This document shows positions 1-7,321 of a stretch of 13,890 bases of DNA, in pieces. Each line of letters starts with the position of its first letter. Positions within the stretch are counted from its first letter, which is position 1. The translations under genes were made by a program, and so were the position numbers. The stretch spans positions 1 through 13,890 of the forward strand of contig JAGVUH010000417.1 in NCBI GenBank assembly GCA_019136395.1. Direction: 5' to 3'. This stretch comes from Gammaproteobacteria bacterium (GTDB lineage Bacteria > Pseudomonadota > Gammaproteobacteria > Chromatiales > Chromatiaceae). Under the pieces are notes generated by a model. That model saw only the letters and a list, made by a program, of their open reading frames with translations. It was not told where the DNA came from and did no database searches.

Positions 1-1202
1 AGGCCGCTGCGCAGCCATTCCGGCAGGCGCAGCAGGCGGGAGACCCAGAGGCTGAAATTCCAGCTCGCCAACTGGCTGCCGCGATGCGGGGTGAAGAGAA
101 AGACCACCCTATTCACGTCCTGGCGGGGCTCGAAGATCAGGGCCCGACGCACCGGGCTGTCCGCGGGCAGGCTGTCGACGCCGGGGATGACCGCCTCGGC
201 CGCCGCCCGATCCAGACCCGACACCTGGGCCCGCGACAGAATCCCGCCCATGCTGTGGCCGACGAGGACCATGGGTTGCTCGACCCGGTAGCGTCGCTGG
301 ATTGCGTCCAGGGCCTCCCGCAACTGGAGGGCGGAGAGGGCGATGGGCTGGGCGGTGGGGTAATAAAAGAACCAGAGCTGGTAGCGATCACGCAGGCAGG
401 GCTCCGCCAGGAGCTGCCGCACCAGGGGATTCCAGGCCGTGGGCGTGGCCATGAGGCCATGGACCAGGACCAGGGGGCGCTTGGCGGGGTCATAGGGCTC
501 TAGGAAGTAGATATTGGCGTACCCATCGAAACGGTCGGGGCGGAAAAGGTGGCGCAGGCCCAGGAAAAAGCCCGGCCCCAGGTCGCTGGCGGCCTGGATT
601 GGCGCCTCCAGGTCCATCGCCACGGGCAGCCGCCGGCCCGCCACGTCCACCTCAGCCACCCGGCGGGGATCGAGGAGACTCAATTTCATCCGGCTCGCGT
701 CCGCCGGGTCCGGGAGCGCCACCAGGGTCGCGGGGACCTGAAAACCATGGCGGGGGACATGGGGATCGTCCGAGGCGATGCGGGCCACCGTCGGCAGGCC
801 AAGGCCCGGGCGGTGCAGGCCAGGGGTTTCCGGCGTATCCACGATATCCGTGATGACCGTGGTATCCGGGGTGCCGGACCGTGAGTCGGCGACCGGGGTG
901 ATGACGGCCAGGTCCGCCGGGACCAGGCGCCGGGGTGGGTCCCCGGCATCCAGCGTCAGGCCCGGTCCCGCCTCGCCGGCAAGGGCGGTTGGCAGGATGT
1001 CGGCCAGTGCGCGCCGGTAGGCGGCCTCGGCCCGCGCCCGCTCCCGGGTGCTGGCCTCGGGCCTGGCCAGCTCCGCCAGGGCGTCCTGGAGACGTTCGGC
1101 CGCCGTCTCGCCAGACATGGGCATCAGGCCCTGACAGCCCGCGAGCAACAGGACCAGGGCCCCGCACAGGGGTACCCGGACCCGCCAGCAAGCGGGTGGC
1201 AC
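1..1202 (-). CDS. alpha/beta-hydrolase (lipase-like) lipoprotein, 3' end outside window
   Basis: Likely a membrane-anchored serine esterase or lipase facing the periplasm or outer membrane; the substrate is unknown. I read 400 codons without a stop, and the frame leaves the window at its left edge. The chosen start is GTG at 1202-1200, preceded by AGGA. It gives a short basic N-terminus, a hydrophobic core (ALVLLLAGC) and a lipobox Cys at residue 23. No in-frame ATG serves this signal peptide. About 200 residues of uncharacterised N-terminal sequence follow. The hydrolase core begins near residue 240 with LVLVHGLM (oxyanion-loop His248-Gly249). The nucleophile elbow is VGHSMGG with Ser317, and FTPHRGS follows about 50 residues later. 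The catalytic Asp and His would lie in the missing part or could not be assigned. It is divergent from the SLC13 gene. The hydrolase fold is well supported; the physiological role is not. Confidence 0.85.
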   Translation of the reverse strand, partial: MPPACWRVRVPLCGALVLLLAGCQGLMPMSGETAAERLQDALAELARPEASTRERARAEAAYRRALADILPTALAGEAGPGLTLDAGDPPRRLVPADLAVITPVADSRSGTPDTTVITDIVDTPETPGLHRPGLGLPTVARIASDDPHVPRHGFQVPATLVALPDPADASRMKLSLLDPRRVAEVDVAGRRLPVAMDLEAPIQAASDLGPGFFLGLRHLFRPDRFDGYANIYFLEPYDPAKRPLVLVHGLMATPTAWNPLVRQLLAEPCLRDRYQLWFFYYPTAQPIALSALQLREALDAIQRRYRVEQPMVLVGHSMGGILSRAQVSGLDRAAAEAVIPGVDSLPADSPVRRALIFEPRQDVNRVVFLFTPHRGSQLASWNFSLWVSRLLRLPEWLRSG

Positions 1203-1359
1203 CGGTCCTGGTCTCGGGCCCCCGCGGTCATGCGCTACCTGACTCAATTCACTCCCCAGCCCTTGGCGATCGAGTAACCTTGGGTCAATTCTAAAGACAT
1301 TGGCAAAATCAAGTTTTGGCGATCCCGCCCCACCCCCGCACCACCAAGGGGCGCGTGTC

Positions 1360-1368
1360 TGGTATAAG
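1360..1368 (+). promoter_or_regulatory. candidate extended -10 promoter of the SLC13-type gene
   Basis: The string TGGTATAAG matches an extended -10 (TGnTATAAT) with one mismatch. It lies 43 bases before the permease ATG, which would give a short leader. No convincing -35 is present 16-18 bases upstream, as is usual for extended -10 promoters. This is a sequence match only. Confidence 0.35.
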
Positions 1369-1411
1369 CGCGGCACGCCCCCCCCGCAAGGCCACCCTGT
1401 CAGGCAGACCC

Positions 1412-3244
1412 ATGAACCAGGAACTCATCACCGTCCTCGTCCTTCTCGCCGCCGCCATCCTCATGTTCGCCTTCAACCGGCCGCGGCCGGATGTCGTCGC
1501 CCTGATGATGCTGCTGCTCCTCCCGCTCACCGGCGTCATCGACATCGGCGAGGCTATTGCCGGGTTCAGCAATTCCAACATCGTCCTCATCGGCGCCATG
1601 TTCGTCGTCGGCGAGGCCCTGGCCCGCACCGGAGTCGCCAAACGCGTGGGTGACTGGCTGGCCGACAAGGGGGGACGGCATGGCTGGCTGCTGACCCTGC
1701 TCATCATGTTGGCCGTGGGTTTGCTGGGGGCCTTCATGAGCAGCACCGGGGTGGTGGCCATCTTCATCCCGGTGGTCCTGCGCATCGCTGCCCGCACCGG
1801 GATCGATCCGGCCAAGTTTCTCCTGCCCATGGCCTATGCCGCCCTGGTCAGCGGCACCCTCACCCTGGTGGCGACTTCACCCAACCTGATCATCAACTAC
1901 GAGCTCATGCGCGGCGGGGTGGAGGGCTTCAATTTCTTCACGTTCACGCCCTTTGGTCTGCCGATCCTGGCCGTGACCATCCTCTACATGCTGGTGGCCC
2001 GGCAGTGGCTGAGCCCGGCGCAGACCGGCGAGCCCGCCGGCCGGCCCCAGCCGGGGATGCTGGACTGGATCGAGCGCTATGGTCTGGCGCAGCGCGAATA
2101 CCGGGTCCGCGTCCTGCCGGGCTCGCCCCTCCTGGGGGGGACCCTCGGCGACCTGGATTTACCCACCCGGGTGGGGGTGCGGGTGCTCCTCATCGAACGT
2201 GGGGCCGGCACCCGGCGCCGGGTCCTGGCCCGGACGCCGGAGACCTGGCTGGAAGCGGGCGACATCCTGCTCCTGGACGTGGACAGCGAGCGAGCCGACG
2301 CCAAAGACCTGATCGAAGAATTCATGGTCGAAAAATTGCCGCGGAGCCGGCAGTACTTCCTCGACAAGGCCGATGACGTCGGCCTGATGGAGGTCATGAT
2401 TCCGGAGGAGTCCCCCTTCGCCGGCCTGACGGTGGCCGAGGCCATGGAGGCCCTGAGCACCGAGTTGACGGTGGTCGGCCTGCGGCGGGGCCGCAAACCC
2501 CACCCCCCGCGGGGCCTGCGCGAGGAACTGCTGCACGTGGGCGATACCCTGCTGCTCGCCGGACCCTGGAAGCCCCTGCGCAAGCTGCAGAAAGGCGGCC
2601 ATGACCTGATCGTGCTCAATCTCCCCAAGGAGTTCGACGAGGTCCTGCCCAAGGCCCACAAGGCGCCCCAGGCCGTGCTGATCCTGATCCTGACCGTCAC
2701 CCTCATGGCGACGGGCCTGTTGCCCAACGTCCACGCCGCGCTGCTTGGCGCCTTCCTCATGGGCGCCTTCGGCTGCATCAAGATCGACCAGGCCTACCGG
2801 GCCATCCAATGGCGGAGCCTGATCATGATCGTGGGCATGATGCCCTTCGCCCTGGCCCTGGAAAGGACCGGCGGCGTCGCCCTGGCCGCCGAGGGGCTGG
2901 TGCAACTGCTGGGGGACGCCAACCCCAGGATCATCCTCGCCGCGCTCTTCAGCCTGACGGTCATCAGCGGCCTGTTCATCGTCAACACCGCCAACGCCGT
3001 CCTCCTCATCCCCATCGCCCTAGCCGTCGCCCAGCACCTGGGGGCCTCCCCCTATCCCTTCGCCATGATCGTGGCCCTGGGGGCCTCCATCACCTTCATG
3101 ACCCCGATCTCCCCCATCAATATCATGGTGCAGAACAAGGGTAATTACAGCTTTGCCGACTTTGTCCGCGTCGGCTTCCCCCTGACCCTGATCGTGGGGA
3201 CCCTGTCGGTCTTCCTCGTCGCCTGGCTTCTGCCCCTGTATTGA
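1412..3244 (+). CDS. SLC13/DASS-family permease with two internal RCK_C (TrkA-C) domains
   Basis: This is a predicted inner-membrane anion transporter of 610 residues. That is the usual length of the bacterial SLC13 subgroup with a central cytoplasmic RCK_C pair (E. coli YfbS type). Substrates in the wider family include sulfate and dicarboxylates; the substrate here cannot be read from sequence. Residues 1-200 form the first membrane half, with SSTGVV at 110-115 and ATSPNLI at 154-160, the hairpin-loop region that binds substrate and Na+ in the family. Residues about 215-395 are hydrophilic and hold two RCK_C-like units, each ending in a GD-LLL type strand (283-288 and 377-382). Residues 418-610 form the second membrane half, with VNTANAV (524-530) and TPISPIN (564-570). 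The frame is open further upstream to 1316, but those 32 extra codons are Pro/Arg-rich and precede the hydrophobic start. ATG 1412 is therefore preferred, although its ribosome binding site is weak. Confidence 0.85.
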   Translation: MNQELITVLVLLAAAILMFAFNRPRPDVVALMMLLLLPLTGVIDIGEAIAGFSNSNIVLIGAMFVVGEALARTGVAKRVGDWLADKGGRHGWLLTLLIMLAVGLLGAFMSSTGVVAIFIPVVLRIAARTGIDPAKFLLPMAYAALVSGTLTLVATSPNLIINYELMRGGVEGFNFFTFTPFGLPILAVTILYMLVARQWLSPAQTGEPAGRPQPGMLDWIERYGLAQREYRVRVLPGSPLLGGTLGDLDLPTRVGVRVLLIERGAGTRRRVLARTPETWLEAGDILLLDVDSERADAKDLIEEFMVEKLPRSRQYFLDKADDVGLMEVMIPEESPFAGLTVAEAMEALSTELTVVGLRRGRKPHPPRGLREELLHVGDTLLLAGPWKPLRKLQKGGHDLIVLNLPKEFDEVLPKAHKAPQAVLILILTVTLMATGLLPNVHAALLGAFLMGAFGCIKIDQAYRAIQWRSLIMIVGMMPFALALERTGGVALAAEGLVQLLGDANPRIILAALFSLTVISGLFIVNTANAVLLIPIALAVAQHLGASPYPFAMIVALGASITFMTPISPINIMVQNKGNYSFADFVRVGFPLTLIVGTLSVFLVAWLLPLY

Positions 3245-3271
3245 TGTTTCTGGGTGGCGACCCGGGCGGTC

Positions 3272-3303
3272 GGTGATGACGGGCCCCAGGCCCGCGGGTC
3301 ACC
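3272..3303 (+). terminator. hairpin after the SLC13-type gene, possible terminator
   Basis: A two-part stem starts 28 bases after the stop codon. Outer arms are GGTGA (3272-3276) and TCACC (3299-3303). Inner arms are CGGGCC (3280-3285) and GGCCCG (3289-3294), around a 3-base loop. No T-run follows, so intrinsic termination is uncertain. Confidence 0.35.
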
Positions 3304-3722
3304 AGTCCGCCCCCCGCGCAAAGCCATTGCCAAGCATTGCGCCATGCCGATCGGTCATTGCTAACTTTTGGTAGCTCAATGCTTAGTTTGAGGCTGACGG
3401 ACCTGTTAACTTGTACCGGTCCATCTTCGGTCCCTGGTCAGCCACCTCATGCAACTGACTCATGACGGCCATCCGGGTTTGCATTGGACTGGCCGGAAAC
3501 ACCGGGGGAAATTTCGGTATTAATCCGCTAACTGGCATGAGGGGGTGCTCCACGAATTTGATAATGAAAAATTTTTCCGTGACTTTCATGCTAACCGCTC
3601 AAGAAAAAAATCAGAAATTCCCTCTGGAGTGGGCTAATGTGATTTCGCGGCGCGGCTACCCGGGCCGAAACCGGGAGCTGTCCCCAATACCTCCGCTTCA
3701 AGCCGACCAGGAGCCCTGTCCC
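3304..3722. other. stretch without a recognisable gene, AT-richer than its surroundings
   Basis: No gene family is recognisable between the SLC13 terminator region and the Rap1a/Tai-like gene. The stretch from about 3345 to 3640 is clearly richer in A and T than the rest of the window. It contains the perfect 12-bp palindrome GAAAAATTTTTC (3566-3577), a 7-base A run (3604-3610), three copies of GCTAAC (3360, 3527, 3590) and phased CATTGC copies. An open frame upstream of the Rap1a/Tai ATG (from 3462) and a 68-codon minus-strand frame (3589-3383) exist, but neither resembles a known protein or has the local codon bias. It most likely holds the promoter and control region for the next two genes; an eroded mobile or foreign fragment is the alternative. 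Confidence 0.5.
3325..3361. repeat. phased short direct repeats (CATTGC)
   Basis: CATTGC occurs at 3325-3330, 3335-3340 and 3356-3361, with a related CATGCC at 3343-3348. The spacings of 10 and 21 bases put the three exact copies on nearly the same helix face. This pattern could be a protein-binding site, but hexamers are short enough to arise by chance. Confidence 0.35.
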
Positions 3723-4106
3723 ATGACGTTCAAGATCCGTTATCCCCTCGCCATCGCCGTCCTCTTCGCCAGCCAGGCCCTGGTGCCGGCCCAAGGCGCC
3801 CTCAATGAGCAATCATTCAACTACGACACGGCCAAGGATCTGATCGAGGTCTGTTCCAGTGAGGCAGAGTCGGCGGCCTTCGGCTGCCGCGCCTTCCTCG
3901 AGGCCACGGTGCAGTACCACGACGCCGTGAGCGACCGGAAAAAAATGAAGCCCCTGATCTGCCCTCCCAAGGGCACGACCATCGCCCAGGCCCGGGAGGC
4001 CTTCCTCGCCTGGGGACAAAAGCATGCCGACCGGGCGGATTACATGAAGGAGATCCCGGTGGTGGCCGTGGTGCGCGCCCTGGGGGCGGCCTATCCCTGC
4101 AAATAA
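3723..4106 (+). CDS. Rap1a/Tai-type immunity-like secreted protein
   Basis: This is a small periplasmic protein of 127 residues. The Rap1a/Tai family includes immunity proteins that neutralise type VI secretion effectors such as Tae amidases; many members are orphans of unknown role. The N-terminus is a signal peptide (basic start, hydrophobic core 8-20, likely cleavage after PAQG, near residue 25). The mature part has the family layout: DLIEVC near residue 44, a second Cys at 55, LICPPKGTT at 78-86 (Cys80), a helix with AFLAW and a PVVAVVRALGAAYPC ending with Cys126. Four Cys fit two disulfides. ATG 3723 was chosen because AGGAG lies 9-10 bases upstream and the signal peptide starts there. 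The frame extends upstream to 3462, but that part is not coding-like. No effector or type VI gene is visible nearby. Confidence 0.7.
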   Translation: MTFKIRYPLAIAVLFASQALVPAQGALNEQSFNYDTAKDLIEVCSSEAESAAFGCRAFLEATVQYHDAVSDRKKMKPLICPPKGTTIAQAREAFLAWGQKHADRADYMKEIPVVAVVRALGAAYPCK

Positions 4107-4199
4107 CCCTTCAACCGGGCCCCAAGGCGAATCCTGCCCACCATGGCCGGAAACCTTGCCTGGCGCCCCCGACAGGTCACGGATTTTCGGAGAAAGCAC

Positions 4200-4436
4200 A
4201 TGAAACCAATCACCTCTATCCTGATCGCCGTCACTGGCTCCCTGCTCTTGTTGACCGCCTGCGGGGACACCAGCCGATCCCGGGTGGCCAGCGGTACCGC
4301 CCTGGGGGCGGGCAGTGGCGCCATTATCGGTTCCTTCAGCGGTAACGCCGGCACGGGCGCCCTGATCGGGGCCGGTGTCGGGGCCCTGGGTGGCGTCCTG
4401 GTCGATGAACACGCCCGGGGTAGTTTCAGTAACTAA
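4200..4436 (+). CDS. small glycine-zipper lipoprotein
   Basis: This is a predicted lipoprotein of 78 residues. The signal peptide ends in a lipobox LLTAC with acylated Cys21, and position +2 is Gly, which is compatible with outer-membrane sorting. Residues about 30-66 are dominated by Gly and Ala with repeated GxxxG spacing (GAGSGAIIG, GALIGAGVGALGG), the glycine-zipper pattern of SlyB/YmgG-like proteins that pack in or on membranes. The start is set by GGAGAAA 8 bases upstream of ATG 4200; an upstream in-frame ATG at 4143 would bury the signal peptide. It lies 93 bases after the Rap1a/Tai-like gene with no terminator seen between them, so co-transcription is likely. Its function is unknown. 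Confidence 0.75.
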   Translation: MKPITSILIAVTGSLLLLTACGDTSRSRVASGTALGAGSGAIIGSFSGNAGTGALIGAGVGALGGVLVDEHARGSFSN

Positions 4437-4454
4437 GCGGCAGACGCTCCTCGC

Positions 4455-4473
4455 GACCCGAGGGATGCGGGTC
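4455..4473 (+). terminator. hairpin after glycine-zipper gene
   Basis: Perfect 6-bp arms GACCCG (4455-4460) and CGGGTC (4468-4473) enclose a 7-base loop, starting 18 bases after the stop codon. No T-run follows, so its strength as a terminator is uncertain. Confidence 0.3.
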
Positions 4474-4581
4474 ACCAGGCTGGGATCTCTTCTCTCCTGA
4501 CGGGAGTCAGCCCGGGACCGCCAACTACCAGCCATCATGTAGGCCAGGCGCCGCCATCGCTTGGCCTCCGTTTTCCTGGCA

Positions 4582-4619
4582 GCCGCCAGCCCTCCTCCGG
4601 GCGGCGCAAACCTTTTTTT
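4582..4619 (+). promoter_or_regulatory. leader hairpin and T7 run just before the GntP-family gene
   Basis: Arms GCCGCC (4582-4587) and GGCGGC (4600-4605) enclose a 12-base loop and are followed 7 bases later by seven T (4613-4619). This run directly abuts the AGGA ribosome binding site (4620-4623) of the permease. It could act as a leader terminator/attenuator or a translation-control element. The gap between stem and T-run is longer than in a standard intrinsic terminator, so this stays speculative. I saw no clear -35/-10 pair in 4437-4630. Confidence 0.25.
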
Positions 4620-4630
4620 AGGATCACGCC

Positions 4631-6091
4631 ATGGGTCTCCTCGGCATCCTCATTGCCCTCACCCTGCTCATTGGCCTCGCCTACCGCGGCTGGAGCGTCC
4701 TGCTCCTGGCCCCGGTCGCGGCCCTTGTGGCCGCCCTGTTTGCCAGGGAGCCCCTGCTGGCGCACTGGACCCAGACCTTCATGGATAGCACCGCCGGGTT
4801 CCTCGCCCAGTTCTTCCCGCTCTTCCTGCTGGGCGCCCTCTTCGGCAAGTTGATGGACGACAGCGGCTCGGTCACGGCCATCGCCCGATTCATGAGCGGC
4901 AAGCTGGGTCCCCGCCATGCGGTCCTGGCCGTGGTGCTCGCCGGCGCCCTGGTGACCTATGGCGGGGTCAGCCTGTTCGTGGCCTTCTTTGTCCTGGCCC
5001 CCATGGCCCTGGCCCTATTCCGCGATGCCGGTATTCCGGGGCGCCTGGCACCCGGGGCCATCTGGCTGGGGGCCGCCAGCTTCACCATGTCGGCCATGCC
5101 CGGCACCCCGGCCATCCAGAACGCCATCCCCATGCCCTTCTTTGGTTCCACGCCCTTCGCCGCGCCGGGGCTGGGCCTCATCGCCTCCGCCATCATGCTG
5201 GTCTTCGGACTCTGGTGGATGGGTCTGCGGGTGGCCAAGGCCAAGGGCGAAGGACGGGGAGCTGGCGCCCTCGCCGCCACCCATCCCGATCCCGACGGCG
5301 CGGCGGAGGATCCCTTTGTCCGTGAGCGCAGTACCGTCGTCCAGAACTTCGATCCCCCGGAGATGCACCAGGGCCATCGCAGCCCCGACCAACCCTCGAC
5401 CCTGGTCGCCTTCCTGCCCCTGGTCGTGGTCATCGTCGTCAACCTGCTGATGTCGCTGGTCGTGCTGCCCCGGCTGGATCTGTCCTATCTGGCCGAGGAC
5501 CGCTGGGGGCCGACCTCCCTCCAGGCCGTCGGTGGTATCTGGGCGGTCATCATTGCCCTTTTCGCGGCCATTCTGGTGCTGCTGACGACGAATGCCCGGC
5601 GCCTGATCCACGTCCGGGAGAGCATGGACGCCGGCGCCAATGCCTCCGTGCTGCCGGCCCTGAGCGTGGCCAGCCTGGTGGGTTTCGGCGCCGTGGTCGC
5701 CGCCCTGCCGGCCTTCGAACTGGTGCGGGACTGGGTGCTGAGCATCGAGGGGGGCCCCCTGGTGTCCCTGGCGGTGAGCACCACCATCCTCTCGGCACTC
5801 ACCGGGTCGGCCTCCGGCGGCATGACCATCGCCCTGGAGACCTTGGGTGCCACCTACCTGCAAATGGCCACCGCCATCGGCATGGACCCGGGGCTCCTCC
5901 ACCGGGTCGCCGTCATCGCCTCCGGCACCCTGGATAGCCTGCCGCACAATGGCGCCGTGGTGACCCTGTTCGCCGTGTGCGGTGTCACCCACCGCGACAG
6001 TTATCTGGACATCGTCATGGTCGGCATCCTCGGCGCGCTGGTGGCGCTGGTGGCCGTGATCGTCCTGGGCACCCTTTTTGGCTCTTTCTGA
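4631..6091 (+). CDS. GntP-family permease (gluconate / 3-hydroxybutyrate type)
   Basis: This predicted inner-membrane H+ symporter has 486 residues, slightly longer than the usual 440-460. GntP-family members import gluconate and related sugar acids, and one branch is annotated as D-beta-hydroxybutyrate permease; the substrate here is not certain. Family signs include FFPLFLLGALFGKLMDDSG (61-79), VTYGGVSLFVAFFVLAP (108-124), SAMPGTPAIQNAIPM (154-168), TGSASGGMTIALE (391-403) and SGTLDSLPHNGAVVT (431-445). A hydrophilic stretch at about 202-256 is long and rich in charged residues and Pro; it probably accounts for the extra length. ATG 4631 has AGGA at a good distance. The gene heads the apparent operon: its TGA is separated from the phospholipase ATG by a single base. 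Confidence 0.8.
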   Translation: MGLLGILIALTLLIGLAYRGWSVLLLAPVAALVAALFAREPLLAHWTQTFMDSTAGFLAQFFPLFLLGALFGKLMDDSGSVTAIARFMSGKLGPRHAVLAVVLAGALVTYGGVSLFVAFFVLAPMALALFRDAGIPGRLAPGAIWLGAASFTMSAMPGTPAIQNAIPMPFFGSTPFAAPGLGLIASAIMLVFGLWWMGLRVAKAKGEGRGAGALAATHPDPDGAAEDPFVRERSTVVQNFDPPEMHQGHRSPDQPSTLVAFLPLVVVIVVNLLMSLVVLPRLDLSYLAEDRWGPTSLQAVGGIWAVIIALFAAILVLLTTNARRLIHVRESMDAGANASVLPALSVASLVGFGAVVAALPAFELVRDWVLSIEGGPLVSLAVSTTILSALTGSASGGMTIALETLGATYLQMATAIGMDPGLLHRVAVIASGTLDSLPHNGAVVTLFAVCGVTHRDSYLDIVMVGILGALVALVAVIVLGTLFGSF

Positions 6092-6092
6092 C

Positions 6093-7313
6093 ATGCAAAA
6101 TTTCCCGTCGCCTTTCCTTGGATTTCGTCCTCGCCCGAACCTGACGCCCTTGCTGGGTCTTGGTCTGGGCCTAGGTCTGGGCCTGGCAACCCTCGTCCCC
6201 GGCCAGGCCCTGGCTGGGGATTTCGCCTCCTGCGCCGCCATCGTCGGCGACCAGGCGCGCCTGGCCTGTTATGACCGGGCCGCGGCCCAGGCAGCCCATG
6301 AGACCCAAGCAACCCAGGCAGCCCAGGCAACCCAGGCGGCCAAGACCGCCGGCTCCCGGCCCGGGGCCGCCGTCGCCAGCCAGGGGCCGGCGTGGGGTGC
6401 CAGCAGCCAGCCCATGACCTTGCTAGCGACCCCGACCGCCGCCTCGCCCCAGCCCGGCGCGGCGACGGGACAGGCCCCGGCGGAGGACGCCAAGCCCGTC
6501 AGTTCGCTGCTCACCACCGCCTGGGCCCTGAGCCCGGACTCGGCGCGCTATGGCATCAATCTTTATCGGCCCAACTACCTCCTTTTCGCCCGTTGGTCCG
6601 ACAACCCCAACGAGCACCCCTTCACCCCGATCTTCCCGCCGGAGGATCTGACCGTCGACGATGTCGAGGCCCGCTTCCAGCTCAGTTTCAAGTTCCGCCT
6701 CTGGGCCACGGATGACCGCCGTTTCGGGATCTGGGCGGCCTACACCCAGCAGAACCAGTGGCAGCTCTACAACGAGGACATGTCGAAGCCCTTCCGGGAG
6801 ACCAACTACGAGCCTGAGCTGATGGTCAGCTACAACCCGGATCGGGACCTCGGCGCCGGCTTCCACTGGCGGCTGTTCAACCTGGGGCTCAATCACCAGT
6901 CCAATGGCCGCACCGATGTCCTGTCCCGGAGCTGGGATCGGGTCATCGCCACCTTTGGCATCGAGCGCGACAACCTGGTCCTGCTGGTCCGGCCCTGGAT
7001 CCGCATCCCGGAGAGCGACGAGGATGACGACAACCCGGACATCGAGGACTACCTGGGCTACGGCGACATCACCGGCATCTACAAGTGGCGGGGCCACAGC
7101 TTCACCCTCATGGGCCGCGGCAACCCGAGCACCGGCAAGGGCGCGGCCCTCCTGTCCTGGACCTCGCCGCCCTTCCTGGGGCCCCTGCGTGGCTACATCC
7201 AGGCCTTCACCGGCTATGGCGACAGCATGATCGACTACAACTGGAGCCAGAACGCCGTGGGCATCGGTGTCGCCCTCAACGACCTCCTCGATCAGCCGAT
7301 CCAGGGTTTTTGA
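6093..7313 (+). CDS. pldA: outer-membrane phospholipase A1 (OMPLA)
   Basis: OMPLA is a 12-strand outer-membrane beta-barrel that hydrolyses phospholipids misplaced in the outer leaflet. It needs Ca2+ and dimerises. The protein has 406 residues, longer than E. coli PldA (289). The extra length is an N-terminal extension: a signal peptide with a Gly-Leu alternation (about 20-32; cleavage near 41), a conserved CAAIVGDQARLACYDR segment (47-62), and an Ala/Gln/Thr/Pro-rich linker to about residue 135. The barrel carries the active site LNHQSNGRTD with His268 and Ser270 (E. coli His142, Ser144), Ser278 (Ca2+ site Ser152) and Arg273. The residue matching catalytic Asn156 is Asp282. Late family motifs GYGDSMIDYNW and GVALNDLL are present, and the protein ends in Phe. 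ATG 6093 has no Shine-Dalgarno sequence, so coupling to the upstream stop is likely; an in-frame TTG at 6078 is an alternative. Confidence 0.9.
   Translation: MQNFPSPFLGFRPRPNLTPLLGLGLGLGLGLATLVPGQALAGDFASCAAIVGDQARLACYDRAAAQAAHETQATQAAQATQAAKTAGSRPGAAVASQGPAWGASSQPMTLLATPTAASPQPGAATGQAPAEDAKPVSSLLTTAWALSPDSARYGINLYRPNYLLFARWSDNPNEHPFTPIFPPEDLTVDDVEARFQLSFKFRLWATDDRRFGIWAAYTQQNQWQLYNEDMSKPFRETNYEPELMVSYNPDRDLGAGFHWRLFNLGLNHQSNGRTDVLSRSWDRVIATFGIERDNLVLLVRPWIRIPESDEDDDNPDIEDYLGYGDITGIYKWRGHSFTLMGRGNPSTGKGAALLSWTSPPFLGPLRGYIQAFTGYGDSMIDYNWSQNAVGIGVALNDLLDQPIQGF
6279..6353 (+). repeat. imperfect Ala/Gln/Thr repeat in the PldA linker
   Basis: Residues 63-87 of the phospholipase are made of near-repeats of the unit QATQAA (QAAHETQATQAAQATQAAK). 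The DNA shows matching near-repeats of caggcaaccc-like units. This low-complexity spacer separates the N-terminal Cys-containing segment from the barrel and is a likely site of slippage variation. Confidence 0.6.
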
Positions 7314-7321
7314 GGCTTGGC

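Noticed and set aside
652..1191. Long minus-strand open frame rich in Gly, Pro and Arg
   Set aside because: It overlaps the lipoprotein hydrolase in another frame and has the Gly/Pro/Arg composition of a shadow in GC-rich DNA; the hydrolase frame carries the lipobox and GHSMGG.
3272..3361. Hairpin and short repeats considered as a CRISPR or mobile-element end
   Set aside because: Repeats are only 6 bases, with no regular spacers, no target-site duplication and no transposase nearby.
3383..3589. 68-codon minus-strand open frame in the AT-richer gap
   Set aside because: It starts with a plausible ATG and is not a shadow of a gene, but it matches nothing I recognise and has no clear ribosome binding site. 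It is kept only as a possibility.
3462..3722. N-terminal extension of the Rap1a/Tai-like frame
   Set aside because: The extra 87 residues lack coding bias and would bury the signal peptide; ATG 3723 has an AGGAG upstream.
5015..6241. 408-codon minus-strand open frame opposite the GntP-family gene
   Set aside because: It is His/Gln/Gly/Asp-rich with no domain sense, the usual antisense pattern of GC-rich coding DNA; the plus-strand frame has clear membrane helices and GntP motifs.
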